A stretch of DNA of 64,000 bases from CAVQBC01 sp963848415 (lineage in GTDB: Bacteria; Actinomycetota; Thermoleophilia; Solirubrobacterales; Solirubrobacteraceae): assembly GCA_963848415.1 (NCBI GenBank), contig CAWKDN010000003.1:310001-374000 (forward strand). The letters are read 5' to 3'. The notes under the pieces are model-generated. The model was not told the DNA's origin. It did not search any database and saw nothing but the letters and a program-made list of their open reading frames with translations. The first letter of the stretch is position 1. Each line of letters begins with the position of its first letter. The position numbers and the translations under genes are program-made. Shown here piece by piece: positions 10,469 to 20,600 of the stretch.

Positions 10469-12190
10469 ATGGCTCGCCCTACGCTCGTTGCCGTCGACGA
10501 GGAGCCGGGTGCGCTGCGAGACGTCGAGCGCGAGCTGCGCGATCGCTATGCGCGCCACTACGACGTGGTGTGCCTGCCGTCGGCCGGCGAGGCGCTCGGC
10601 CGGCTGGAGGCGCTCGCGGCGGCCGGTGATGAGGTCGCCCTGGTCCTGGCCGGCCAGGGGCTCACCGGGACGACCGGGCACGAGCTCCTGGACCGCGTGC
10701 GTCACCTCTATCCGCACGCCAAGCGGGGGTTGCTGATCGGCTGGCGGACGTGGGGCGAGCCGGCCACCGGCGAGGCGATCTACGAGGCCATCGCCCACGG
10801 CCGGATCGACCATTACGTGCTCAGGCCGGCGACGTCGCCCGACGAGCTGTTCCACCAGGCCATCTCGAGCCTGCTGCTCGAGTGGTCGGAGGTACGGCGC
10901 AAGGCGCCCTACACGGTCCACGTGGTCGGGGAGTCGTGGTCCGGCCGGGCCTACGAGCTGCGCGAGGTCCTGGGACGGTGCGCGATCCCGCACTCGTTCT
11001 CGCTCGCCGACTCCAGCGATGGCCGTGCGCTGCTGGCGCAGGCGGGCGGAGACGGAGGGCTTCCGGCGGTGGTGTTCCCGAACGGCACGGTCCTGCGCGA
11101 TCCGAGCGACGCCGACCTCGCCCGGGCCTCGGGCTCGCCGGCGGGCCTGGAGCGGATCGACTTCGATCTCGTGATCGTCGGCGCCGGGCCGGCCGGGCTG
11201 TCGGCGGCCGTGTACGGCGCCTCGGAGGGGTTCAACACGCTCGTGGTCGACGAGGGAGGAATCGGAGGCCAGGCGACCTCCAGCTCGCTGATCCGCAACT
11301 ACCTCGGCTTCCCGCGCGGGCTGAGCGGCCGCCGGCTGGCCCAGCAGGCCTACGAGCAGGCGTGGCTGTTCCGGGCGAGCTTCGCCTTCATGCAACGGGT
11401 GACGGAGCTCAGGCGCGACGGCGACCGGCTCGTCGTGACGCTCTCGGACCTCGGCCGCGTCCGTGCCCGTGCGGTGCTGCTGGCGACCGGCGCCAGCTAT
11501 CGCCGGCTCGGCGTCCCGGCGCTCGAGGCGCTCAGCGGCGCCGGGGTCTTCTACGGCGGAACCGCGTCGGAGGCGCCGACGATGGCCGGCGAGGACGTCT
11601 ACGTGCTCGGCGGCGCGAACTCCGCCGGCCAGGCTGCCCTGCACCTCGCGCGCTACGCCCGCGAGGTCACGCTGGTGGTGCGCGCGCGGTCGCTCGGCGC
11701 GGGCATGTCGGACTACCTCGTCCGGGAGGTGGAGACGACGCCAGGGCTGCGCGTCCGGCTGCAGACCGAGGTCGTCGGGGGCGGCGGGGACGGCTGGCTC
11801 GATCACCTCGTGCTGCGCGATCGCGCGGACGGAGCCGAGCAGACGGTCCAGGCCGGGGGGCTCTTCCTCATGATCGGCGCCCGGCCCGACACCGACTGGC
11901 TCCCGGCGGAGGTCGCCAAGGACGAGCAGGGCTTCATCCTCAGCGCCGCGGATCTGCCGGCCGGCCACCCGTGGCCGCTGGAGCGCGGCCCGTTCCCGCT
12001 GGAGACGGGGATGCCGGGCGTGTTCGCGGCCGGCGACGTCCGGCACGGCTCCGTCAAGCGGGTCGCGTCGGCCGTCGGCGAGGGCTCGGTCGCGATCCAG
12101 CTCCTCCACCGACTGTTCGCAGCCCATCCGCCCGCCCCGCGCGAGCGTCGCGACGCGGCGATCCCGTCGTCCTTCTCGAGCGTCGTGTAG
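10469..12190 (+). CDS. Fused receiver-like/thioredoxin-reductase-like FAD oxidoreductase
   Basis: 573 residues in three parts. Residues 1-125 resemble a response-regulator receiver, but the phospho-acceptor position in VLAGQGLTG (about residue 62) is Gly instead of Asp. Residues about 145-225 look like a thioredoxin-fold segment (YTVHVVGESWSGRAYELREVL... LPAVVFPNGTVL). The rest is a two-dinucleotide-binding reductase: FAD site VIVGAGPAGLSAAVYGASEG, second site VYVLGGANSAGQAALHLARY, and C-terminal FAAGDVRHGSVKRVASAVGEGSVAI. The usual redox CxxC before the second nucleotide site is replaced by GGTASEAP, so it is unlikely to reduce thioredoxin directly. This architecture is known as the fused response regulator/thioredoxin-disulfide reductase family; its substrate is not established here. 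Confidence 0.85.
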   Translation: MARPTLVAVDEEPGALRDVERELRDRYARHYDVVCLPSAGEALGRLEALAAAGDEVALVLAGQGLTGTTGHELLDRVRHLYPHAKRGLLIGWRTWGEPATGEAIYEAIAHGRIDHYVLRPATSPDELFHQAISSLLLEWSEVRRKAPYTVHVVGESWSGRAYELREVLGRCAIPHSFSLADSSDGRALLAQAGGDGGLPAVVFPNGTVLRDPSDADLARASGSPAGLERIDFDLVIVGAGPAGLSAAVYGASEGFNTLVVDEGGIGGQATSSSLIRNYLGFPRGLSGRRLAQQAYEQAWLFRASFAFMQRVTELRRDGDRLVVTLSDLGRVRARAVLLATGASYRRLGVPALEALSGAGVFYGGTASEAPTMAGEDVYVLGGANSAGQAALHLARYAREVTLVVRARSLGAGMSDYLVREVETTPGLRVRLQTEVVGGGGDGWLDHLVLRDRADGAEQTVQAGGLFLMIGARPDTDWLPAEVAKDEQGFILSAADLPAGHPWPLERGPFPLETGMPGVFAAGDVRHGSVKRVASAVGEGSVAIQLLHRLFAAHPPAPRERRDAAIPSSFSSVV

Positions 12191-12199
12191 CGGGCGTTC

Positions 12200-13219
12200 C
12201 TAGCGGAGGCACCTGAGCGTGACCTGGACGCGGACCTCGCGTTGCTTGAGCTTCTTGGTGGTGGCGGTCACGTCGTAGCTGCGCCGCCCGACCGTCCGGG
12301 CCTGCGTGCGGACGTCCCGCCCGTGCTTGCGGCTCGGCGGCGCCGCGGTCAGGAACTTCTCGACGTGACCTGCGTCGACCCGCCGGGTGCCGTCCGGGCA
12401 CGAGAAGCGCCGGGTGCGGCGGCTCTGGGCTCGTGGATGGAACTCGGAGGTCACCTCGGTCAGGCGCGGGTCGATGCGATGGACCCGGCGCCGGTTGAAC
12501 GGCCTGCTGCTCTCCTCGTAGAGATCGCCGAGCGAGCGTCCCTGAGCCTTCCGGAAGACCGCGGAGGCCTGGGAGAGCTGCGGAGGGTTGGGCACGCCCT
12601 GGCCGCAGCAGTACTTCCCGCCGGCCTGCTGGTCCTCGATGTTGCCCGAACCGGAGCAGCCGACGAAGAACCTCCAGTACTGGGTCGTTCCCGTGAACGC
12701 GGACTTCGCCCCGAGCCACACGTAGTAGCTGGCCTTCCCGGGATTGCTGAACGAGTTGCCGGGCGCGGGCGTGAGGTAGGTCACGGACTCTGCGTATCCG
12801 CCGTTGCTGGTCGCCCACTGCTGGATCCCGGAGATGTGCCCCTCGCCGTACTGGCTCCAGTTGAACGGGGCGTCCGACGGGCAGAAGACCGTCCCTGACG
12901 TCGGGTCGTTCAGGCCGTTGATCTTCATCCACCCCGTGTCCACCATCGAGCAGTAGGGCACGTTCCACTGCTGGAACGTGTTGGAGAAGCTGTCGTACGG
13001 GTCGGTCCACACGCAGGCGTGCGGATTGCCAGTAGCTGCAGCTTCCGGTCTCCCCCTGATCGCTTCCCCCGGCAACACACCGCCAGTTGCCGGCTCGGCG
13101 CCCTTCTGCAGCTCAAGGGCGGTGACCACGCCGGTGTCGCTCGCACTCTTGAACGGAGCAGCGGAGATGAAGGCACTGGCCGGCGCGGGAAGCAACACCG
13201 CGAGCGTGGTGAGCGCCAC
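12200..13219 (-). CDS. Secreted protein of unknown function
   Basis: 339 residues from the GTG at 13219. The N-terminus (LTTLAVLLPAPASA) is the hydrophobic core and cleavage site of a signal peptide but lacks a basic n-region. A better start is the ATG at 13263, which reaches this frame only if one base is restored near 13258 (then a basic FSRALRP segment precedes the core). The mature part is rich in Trp, Tyr, Ser and Asn with several Cys (HACVWTDPYDSFSNTFQQWNVPYC; YWRFFVGCSGSGN), suggesting an extracellular disulfide-bonded fold. The last 110 residues are basic. No family was recognised. Confidence 0.65.
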   Translation of the reverse strand: MALTTLAVLLPAPASAFISAAPFKSASDTGVVTALELQKGAEPATGGVLPGEAIRGRPEAAATGNPHACVWTDPYDSFSNTFQQWNVPYCSMVDTGWMKINGLNDPTSGTVFCPSDAPFNWSQYGEGHISGIQQWATSNGGYAESVTYLTPAPGNSFSNPGKASYYVWLGAKSAFTGTTQYWRFFVGCSGSGNIEDQQAGGKYCCGQGVPNPPQLSQASAVFRKAQGRSLGDLYEESSRPFNRRRVHRIDPRLTEVTSEFHPRAQSRRTRRFSCPDGTRRVDAGHVEKFLTAAPPSRKHGRDVRTQARTVGRRSYDVTATTKKLKQREVRVQVTLRCLR

Positions 13220-13401
13220 AGCGACCAGAACGGGCCGGAGGGCGCGGGAGAACGGCTGGACATGAGGGCGATCTTCGCCCCGGCCGGCCCCACGTCAACG
13301 CCGGTGATGCACGGAACGCATCGACCGGCGCCGACGCATTGCGCCGGGAGCCTCGCCGGTGCGCGCCGCAGCCTGGACTGGGCGCCCGTGCTGGGGTTGA
13401 T

Positions 13402-14002
13402 GAACCCTGTGGGCTACGAATGCTGCCGGCCCTGCGCGCGGAGCTGCGCGACCGCGGCGAGCCGTCCCCCGAGCTGCGCCAGATCTCCTGACCGACGGCT
13501 TCGACCCGCTCGCCGGCCTCGTCGACGTGGGCATCTTCCCGCTGCCGATGAGCGGCCTGGAGCAGCTCGGCGTCGCGGTGCTCGCCCAGCGCCGGCCGTG
13601 GGTGGCGCTGTCCGCCGCCCATCCGCTTGCCAAGGGCGAGGAGGTGCGCTTCGCCGACCTGCGCGAGCTGCCCGGGATCCCGCCGCCGTCGCACGAGCTG
13701 TGGGATCGCAACGTCGAGCTGCTCTTCCGCGCCCAGGGCCTGCCGCTCTACGTCGGCCCGTCTGCGACGTCGAGCTTCGACGTGCTCGCGCTGGTCGCCG
13801 AGGGCCGCGGTTGGACGTTCTCGGCGTCGCTGAGCGACTTCCATCCCTGGCCCGGCGTGGTCTTCCTCCCGGTGGCGGGGACGAGCGCTTCCGCATCGGC
13901 GCCGTCTGGGACGCCCGCCGCACGGAGACCCCCCGCGTGTCGGCGCTCGTCGCCGCGCTGCGGGCGGTCGCGCGGCGCCACGAGACGCCGATCGAGGCCT
14001 GA
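13402..14002 (+). pseudogene. LysR-type regulator remnant lacking the DNA-binding domain
   Basis: Reads as a LysR substrate-binding domain: LPALRAELRDRGEPSPELRQI, then (after a frame change near 13486) GFDPLAGLVDVGIFPLPMSGLEQLGVAVLAQRRPWVALSAAHPLAKGEEVRFADLRELPGI, and after another near 13880 ERFRIGAVWDARRTETPRVSALVAALRAVARR. No helix-turn-helix can be found in any frame between 13264 and 13402, so about 90 N-terminal residues are absent. The second frame break fits loss of one G from a G run. The missing N-terminus makes this a remnant even if the frame breaks are errors. Confidence 0.65.
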
Positions 14003-14017
14003 GCGGCACCCCCGCGC

Positions 14018-14732
14018 TCAGGGCGGGCGTGCTCGGCGGGCGCGGATCGCGAACGCGACGGCGGCGAGCAGGATGGCGACGAGCGCGATGCGACTGGCCG
14101 TCTCGCCGGCGCGCTGGTAGGAGTCCGAGAACGCGTAGCCGAGCAGCGTGAAGGTGACCGTCCAGATGAGCGCGCTGAGCGACGCCGACGGGCAGCAGCC
14201 GGCGCAGCGGCATGCCCGAGCTGCCGGCGACGAACGGCATGGTCGCGCGCAGGAACCCGGTGAAGCGGCCGAGGAGCAGGGCCTTGGCGCCGTGGCGGGC
14301 GAAGAAGTCGTCGACGCGGGCGAGCGGCGCGGCCCGAGGGCGACCCGGCTGGCGTGGCGCTCGAGGAACGGGCGGCCGAGCCGGCGGCCCGAGCGAGGAA
14401 GCTCACGAGGTCGCCCGCGACGGCGGCGGCCCACGCCAGCGCGATGACGACGGGCAGCGAGACGTCGCCGCGCTCGGCGGCGACGCCCGCGACCAGCAGC
14501 GCGAGCTCGCCGTGGATCACGAAGCCGACGAGCGCGCTCGTCTCGAGGAAGATCAGCAGCCGCGACGGCCGAGGTAGATCCACGCGCCGAGCGAGTCGGG
14601 TGGCGTCGGAGGCGGCGCCGGCGAGATCGGGGACCGGCGACGACGCCCGACCGCGATGGCGAGCGCCAGCGCGACGCCCGCGGTCGCCAGGCCGGCGGGC
14701 ACGAAGCGGGCGGTGAGGACGGCAAGCGGCAC
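14018..14732 (-). CDS. DedA/SNARE-associated family membrane protein (frameshifted)
   Basis: The protein is spread over three minus-strand frames. In order: an N-terminal hydrophobic segment from about 14732 (VPLAVLTARFVPAGLATAGVALALAIAVG), then ETSALVGFVIHGELALLVAGVAAERGDVSLPVVIALAWAAAVAGDLVSFLAGR-like, then the DedA signature region FTGFLRATMPFVAGSSGMPLRRLLPV, then SALIWTVTFTLLGYAFSDSYQRAGETASRIALVAILLAAVAFAIRARR. DedA proteins are inner-membrane lipid transporters or scramblases. At least three single-base shifts (about 14170-14580) are needed; they resemble the artefact elsewhere. The start is uncertain. Confidence 0.7.
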
Positions 14733-14819
14733 GGATACGCGCCATGCTCGCAGCGGCCCGAGCGGCGCACAACGCCGCGCGGCCGCCGCCCAGGCGCGCC
14801 CGGGCGGCGGCGTCGGCCT

Positions 14820-16963
14820 TCAGCGCGCGAGCTCGTGCGCTCGCGTCGCACGCGGCTCGGCGCGACGTCCCGCCGGCTCGGCCACAGCCGGTCGCCGAGC
14901 AGCGTCAGCGCCGCGGGGGCCATGAACAGCCGGACGAGCGTGACGTCGACGAGCACCGCGGTGGCGAGCCCGATGCCGGTCATCTTGATCACCGGGTCGG
15001 GATCGGTCGCGAAGCCGAGGAAGACCGCGATCATGATCGCGCCCGCGGCGGTGATGATCTTCCGCGTGCCGGCCGAGGCGGCCGCGATCGCGGCGCGGTG
15101 GTCGCGCGTGGCGGTCCCACTCCTCGCGCACGCGCGAGAGCAGGAACACGTTGTAGTCGGTCGAGAGGCCGAACAGGATCGCGAACATGAACAGCGGCAC
15201 GTACGGGATCGACGGGCTGCTGCTCGACGCCGAGCAGGCTGCGCGCCGGCCGCGGTCTGGAAGCAGAGCGCGACGACGCCGTAGGCGGCGGCGATCGAGG
15301 CGAGGTTGAAGACGGCCGAGAGCAGCGAGATCCGCCAGGAGCGGAACGCGGCGAGCAGGAGCAGCAGCGAGAGCCCGACGACGGCGGCGGCGAACAGCGG
15401 GATGCGCGACGCGATCTTCTCCGCCTCGTCGCCGTAGCGCGCGGTCCGGCCGCCGACGTAGGCGGTCGCGCCGGTGTCGCCCAGCGCGGCCGGGATCGCC
15501 TGCTGCGCGCAGCCGGTCCACGAGCGCGCGCGTCCCGTCGTCCTGCGGGCCGCCGCGCGGCGTGACGGTGATCACCGCCGTGTCGCGCGCCGGGTTGAGC
15601 GTCGGCGCGGCTCACGTCCACGACGGCTCGGGATCGGCGCGCGAGCTCCCGCGTCGAGGCGCTCGAGCGCGGCCTCCGAGCCGCCGGCCGGCAGCGAGAC
15701 GGCGACGACGAGCGGCCCGTTGACGCCCGGCGCCGAAGCCGTCGGCGAGCCGGTCGTAGGCCTGGCGCTGCGTCGTGTCCGGGCGTCAGGTTGCGGTCGT
15801 CGGGCTGGCCGAGCTCCAGGCCGGCCGCCGGGGCGGCGAGCGCGACGGTGACCGCACCGGCGCCGGCCAGCGCGAGCCACGGGCGCCGGGTCGCCCACGG
15901 CGCCCGCGGACGCCGCGCGCCGGCACGGGCGGGTTCGCCGCTGCGCTCGCGCGCGCGGCAGCAGCCGGCGCCCGGAGCGGGCGAAGCGCGCGGGCAGCAG
16001 GACGACGCACACGATCGCGCAGGCGAGCACGACGAGGCCCGGCGGCGACGCCGGCGCGGCCCACGAACGGGATGCCGGTGACGAGCAGGCCGGAGATCGA
16101 GACGAGCACGATGCCCGCGGCGGTGAGCGCGGAGTGGCCCGGCGGTCACGTTGGCGCGGCGGGCGGCCTCGAGCGGCGCGTGCCCGGCGCGCAGCTCCTC
16201 CTGCTGGCGCGACGCGAGCAGCAGCGCGTAGTCGATGCCGGCGCCGAGCCCGAGCATGCCGGCCAGCGTCGGCGCGAGGCCGGGGACGTCGGTCGCGGCG
16301 GCGGCCCACAGGAGCACGCCGAAGCCCGAGCCCGATGCCGGCGAAGGCGGCGCCGAGCGCGTTGCCCGCCGCGCGCAGGTTGCGCAGGACGGCGATCAGC
16401 AGCAGCACCGCGATCGCGAGGCCGACGACCTCGCCGACCGGGAACCCGCCGGTGGCCGCGCCGTCGATCGGCTCGCCGGACATCGCGACGTCCACGCCGG
16501 AGCGCGGCAGGCCGGCGGTGGCGTCCTCGAGACGCTCGCGCGCCGCGCGCGTCGAGCTCGGTGGCGGTCTGGTCGTAGCTCGACCGCCGCGTACGCGGTG
16601 CGGCCGTCCTCGGACACCCGGCCGGGCGTCTGGAACGGGTCCTCGACCGCGACGACGTGCGGCTGGCGCGCGATCTCGGCGAGCGCCGCGCCGATCTGGC
16701 GCTCGCTGCGATCGAGCCGGCCGTCGGCGGCTGAACACGAGCGTGGCCGGCGGTGCCCGACTGCGCCGGGAAGCGCTCCTCGAGCAGGTCCTGCGCCTGC
16801 TGGGACTCGATCCCCGGGACGGTGAAGTCGTCCTTGAAGCGAGCCGCCGAGCGGCGATCGCCGGCGGCGATGAAGGCGATCAACCCCGAGCAGCACTGAC
16901 GAGCGTCGCGGCGCGTGGCCGGCGACCGGCGGTGGTGGCGATGCGGGAGAGGAGAGAGGTCAT
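14820..16963 (-). CDS. MMPL/RND-family membrane exporter (multiple frameshifts)
   Basis: From the ATG at 16963: MTSLLSRIATTAGRRPRAATLVS, an extracytoplasmic domain (FKDDFTVPGIESQQAQDLLEERFPAQ; IGAALAEIARQPHVVAVEDPFQTPGRVSEDGRTAYAAV), then membrane helices typical of MMPL proteins (GGFPVGEVVGLAIAVLLLIAVLRNLRAAGNALGAAFAGIGLG; APTLAGMLGLGAGIDYALLLASRQQEELRAG; VLVSISGLLVTGIPFVGRAG) and a second half ending near FGLSTDYNVFLLSRVREEWDRH and FLGFATDPDPVIKMTGIGLATAVLVDVTLVRLFMAPAALTLLGDRLWP. The two GxDY-type segments (GAGIDYALLL, GLSTDYNVFL) are the family hallmarks. About ten frame changes occur; several were checked and fit one extra C after a G on the + strand. It probably exports a lipid or drug, under control of the divergent TetR. 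Confidence 0.82.
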
Positions 16964-16971
16964 GACCGGTG

Positions 16972-16977
16972 ACCATA
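16972..16977 (-). promoter_or_regulatory. -10 box of the MMPL exporter promoter
   Basis: On the minus strand TATGGT is eight bases before the ATG at 16963, giving an essentially leaderless transcript. It lies beside the inverted repeats at 16981-17021. Confidence 0.4.
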
Positions 16978-16980
16978 ACC

Positions 16981-17021
16981 AGACTCAGTCTAAAAATCAA
17001 CTGCAGTCTAAATTTAGACTG
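16981..17021. promoter_or_regulatory. Probable TetR operators between the MMPL and TetR genes
   Basis: An AT-rich island in very GC-rich DNA. It holds AGACTCAGTCT (16981-16991, an 11-base inverted repeat) and CAGTCTAAATTTAGACTG (17004-17021, a perfect 18-bp palindrome). The two share the half-site AGTCTAAA. They lie between the divergent -10 boxes, where a TetR dimer could shut off both promoters. Confidence 0.72.
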
Positions 17022-17040
17022 AGTGATAGTATTCGCGCGC

Positions 17041-17652
17041 ATGCCCGGCTTGAGGGAGCGCAAGAAGCACGCGACGCGGCTCGCCATCCACGAGGCCGGC
17101 GATGCGGCTGTTCGGCGAGCGGGGGTTCGCCGCGACGACGATCGACGAGATCGCCGAGGCCGCCGAGGTCTCGCGCGCGACGGTGTTCAGCTACTTCCCG
17201 ACGAAGGAGGACATCGTCTTCGGCGACGCGCCGGCCGCCGATCGAGGCGCTCGCCGCCGGCGCTGCGCGAGCGCGCCGGCGGGCAGAGCGACGATCGCCA
17301 CGGTGCGGGCCTGGCTCGGCGAGCTGACCGGCTGGCTCGAGCCGGAGCTCGTGCTCCAGCTGCGGCTGGTGCGGGAGGTGCCGGTCGTCGGCGCCCGCCG
17401 GCTGCAGCTCTACGGCGACGTCGAGCGCGCGATCGCGGAGGCGCTCGAGCGACGAGCTCGGGCCGGGCCAGCAGCTCGCGGCGCGGCTCGCGGCCGCCTC
17501 GCTGATGGCCGCGCTGCGCACCGCCGAGGAGACCGCCGCCGCGCGCATGGAGCAGCGAGGGCCGCGCGCTCGCCGACGCCGAGATCGCCGCCCTGCTCGA
17601 CGACGCCGTGGCCTTCGCGGAGGCCGGCATCGCCGCGATCAGCGGCCGCTGA
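17041..17652 (+). CDS. TetR-family regulator of the MMPL exporter (frameshifted)
   Basis: Begins MPGLRERKKHATRLAIHEA at the ATG 17041 and continues in the next frame as MRLFGERGFAATTIDEIAEAAEVSRATVFSYFPTKEDIVFGDAPAA, a standard TetR helix-turn-helix. The C-terminal ligand domain (TIATVRAWLGELTGWLEPELVLQLRLVREVPVVGARRLQLYGDVERAIAEAL... EAGIAAISGR) needs further shifts near 17098, 17240-17285, 17455 and 17560. A -10 box (TAGTAT, 17027-17032) sits eight bases before the start. Divergent placement and the palindromes between argue that it represses both itself and the exporter. Confidence 0.82.
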
Positions 17653-17667
17653 GCCGCGCTCGCGTCC

Positions 17668-20600
17668 CTACTCCAGCAGCCCCTCCAGCGCCTGCTCGAC
17701 CAGCGCCGCGCGCTCCTCGCCGCTCGCCAGCTGCTCGAGGCCGAAGCCCACCAACAGCGTGTCGCGCGTCGAGGTGCCGGCGGAGAGGTCGATCAGCTGG
17801 CCGCCGAACTGCCAGTTGCCGTCGTTGGGCGGGCTGCCGGCGGGCGGGCCGCCGACCGTCCACGTGCTGGTCGCGCCCTCGAAGCCGTCCGCGTCGGTCA
17901 CCGCGCCGTCGACCACGATCCGCGTGTCGTCCACGAACGCCCCGATGACGCCGGTGCTCGGGTCCGTGACGTAGGCGATCGACAGCTCGACCTGACCGCC
18001 CGCGTAGCCCGAGAGGTCGAACGCGACCTCGTCCCAGCCGTCGGTCGGTTCGGTGAACGCGTTCCAGCTGCCGCTCGTGCCCGCGGCGGCGCAGCCGGCG
18101 CCGCCCAGGTAGTGGCGCAGGAACGGGTGCAGCGCGAGCAGGAAGCCCGGGTCGCTGCACTCTGCCGGCGGGCGGGTGGTCGTGCCGCCGTTGAGATCGG
18201 GCAGCGTCGTCCAGTCGTCCTGGCCCGGTCTGCGCGCCTCGACGATCACGTGGTCGTAGCGCGTCTCGACGTTGAGCGAGAGCTGGAACTGCAGTTGCGC
18301 GCTCGTCGCCGCCGTCAGGTCGACGGTCTTCGACAGGCGCATGTAGGAGGAGTCGGCGTGCAGGGCCCCCGCGTAGCGCTCGCCTTCGACGGGCGTGTAC
18401 GGGTCGCCCTCGACTTCGAACTCTGCCGCGCTGCGGCTGGCGAACTGCGGGAACTGGGCGACCGGCAGGACGTCGCTGGTCGCCTGAAAGACACCCGCCT
18501 CGTCGAGCGGGTTGTCGCCGTCGACGACCGGGCCGCCGAGCGTCCCCTCGTAGCCTGCGATCGGCTCGGCGATGCCCGTCACGCTGGTCGGGCCGCCGAG
18601 GCTGGTGCGCGTGTAGCCGCCGAGGTAGTACTGGCGGAAGTCGTCGGCCAGGATCAGGCAGTCCTCGAAGAAGCCGGCGACGGTGTCCACCACGCACTCG
18701 GCGGTCGGGTCGCCGTTGAGGCCGTAGTAGAGCCCGCCGACCGCGCCGCTGATGCCGGGCAGGCCCTCGTGCTGGGCCGACTCGCCGGCGTGCAGCAGCT
18801 TGCCGCCGTCGTTGAGGTAGTCGCGCACCGCCATCGTCAGGTACTGCTGGCGCTCGGCCACCGCGATGTCCGGCAACTGGCCGAACGGGGTGGAGATCAG
18901 CGCGTCCTCGGGGTCCTGGGTGAGCCGGTTGTCGCCGAGATACCAGACCACGGCGTCGTAGTGCTCGAGCACGCCGAGGTCGTGCGGCACGCCCTGGGCA
19001 TCGACGTCCCAGACGTCGGCCTCGTAGCCGGCGGCCTCGACCGCCGCGACGTGGGCGGCGGCGTACTTGGGCGCGTCGGTGCCGGCGGGGTAGGTCGGGT
19101 CGACGCCGGTGTAGTCCTCGTTGGCGAGCACGAGCACGTCGGCGTCGCTGTCCTCCTCGACGGTGTAGGTGAACGCCCGGCTCGTGACCCGGCCGCGGCC
19201 GCGCTGGCGGCCCTCGAACCAGACGCGGACGCGATCGCCCGGCTCCGCGCCGCGCACGCGGCCGCGCAGCTCGGCGTAGTAGTCGTCGTTCTCGTCGCCG
19301 TAGCGCTCACCCCCGTCCCACTCGGGCGCGAAGGTCGTGCGCACCCGCCCGCCGTCGATGCTGTAGCGCATGCGCACGCGCTGGAGCGCGCGCTTGGCCA
19401 CGACGGCGACGGTCTGCGGATCGCCGTAGGAGACCTCGAACGTGTCGACGCGGAAGTTCTCCGCGCGCCGGCCGACCACCGACGCCGGGTCGTCCGGATC
19501 GTCGGCGGACCGCGCCACGGAGAGCGCGAAGGGGATGTTCTTCTCGAACTCGGCCTGCACGAGCCCCTCGTCGTCGGGGAACTCGAAGCCGCTGCCGCAC
19601 TCCGCCGCCTCCCACTCGTCGTCGGGGTCGACGTTCGAGGCCGCCTCGCAGGTGGACATCTCCGGCGTGAAGCCGAGCGTGCCGTAGCGCTCGGTCATGT
19701 GCGTGTCGGTGTCGCCGTTGGTGGTGTAGAGCTCAGCCGAGATGTCCGGGTCATAGCCCGGGATGGCCGGCTCGGCGTCGTCGCCCGCCATCGCCTCGTA
19801 GATGACGTCGTCGGGCGTCGGGGTGGCAACCTGCCAGCCGGTCCCGTAGAGCAGCAGCTCGGCCGCGGAGTGGTAGTTGACGAAGAACTCGAAGTCGAGG
19901 CGGTCGACGAGCGCGTCGAGCGCCTGCGTCTCGGGCTCGGAACCCGGCCCCGGCCCGCGGAACGTCTCGCTCGCCGGGTTGGGGGAGGAGCCCTCGTTGT
20001 CGTAGCCCCACTTCGTCGGGTAGTTGCGGTTGAGGTCGACGCCGTCGCCGGCGGCGATCGTGCCGTCGCCGTTGTTGTCACGCAGGTTCTTGCGCCACAG
20101 CCGCTGGCCGGCCTGGAAGGTGAAGTCGTAGCCGTCGGGGTTGGCGACGGGGACGAACCACAGCTCGTTCTCGTCCACCAGCCGGCGGATCGCGCGGTTG
20201 TCCTCGTAGCCGTCGAGGACGTAGTGCATGAGCCGCCTGATCATCTCCGGGGTGATCCACTCGCGGGCATGCTGGGCGCCGAGGTAGAGCACGGCGGGCT
20301 TGGCGCCGTCGCGCCGCGTGCGGGCGTTCTCGGACACCTTGAGCGCCACGATGTCCTGGCCGTTGACCGTGCGGCCGTAGTTGACGAGCTTGGCGATGCG
20401 GGGGTTGTCGGCCGCCGCCTGCTCGAACTCCGCCTTGATCCCGCCGGCGCCGCCGTAGCGCTTGAAGACCTCGAAGCCATCGGCCGCCAGCGCGGTCGCC
20501 CGCTGGGCCACGGACTGCCCCTCGAGGAGCTTGGTCTGCAACGCGAGGCCGTCGCGGCGCAGCGCCTGCGCCTGGCGGCCGCTGAGGATCGCCTCCACGC

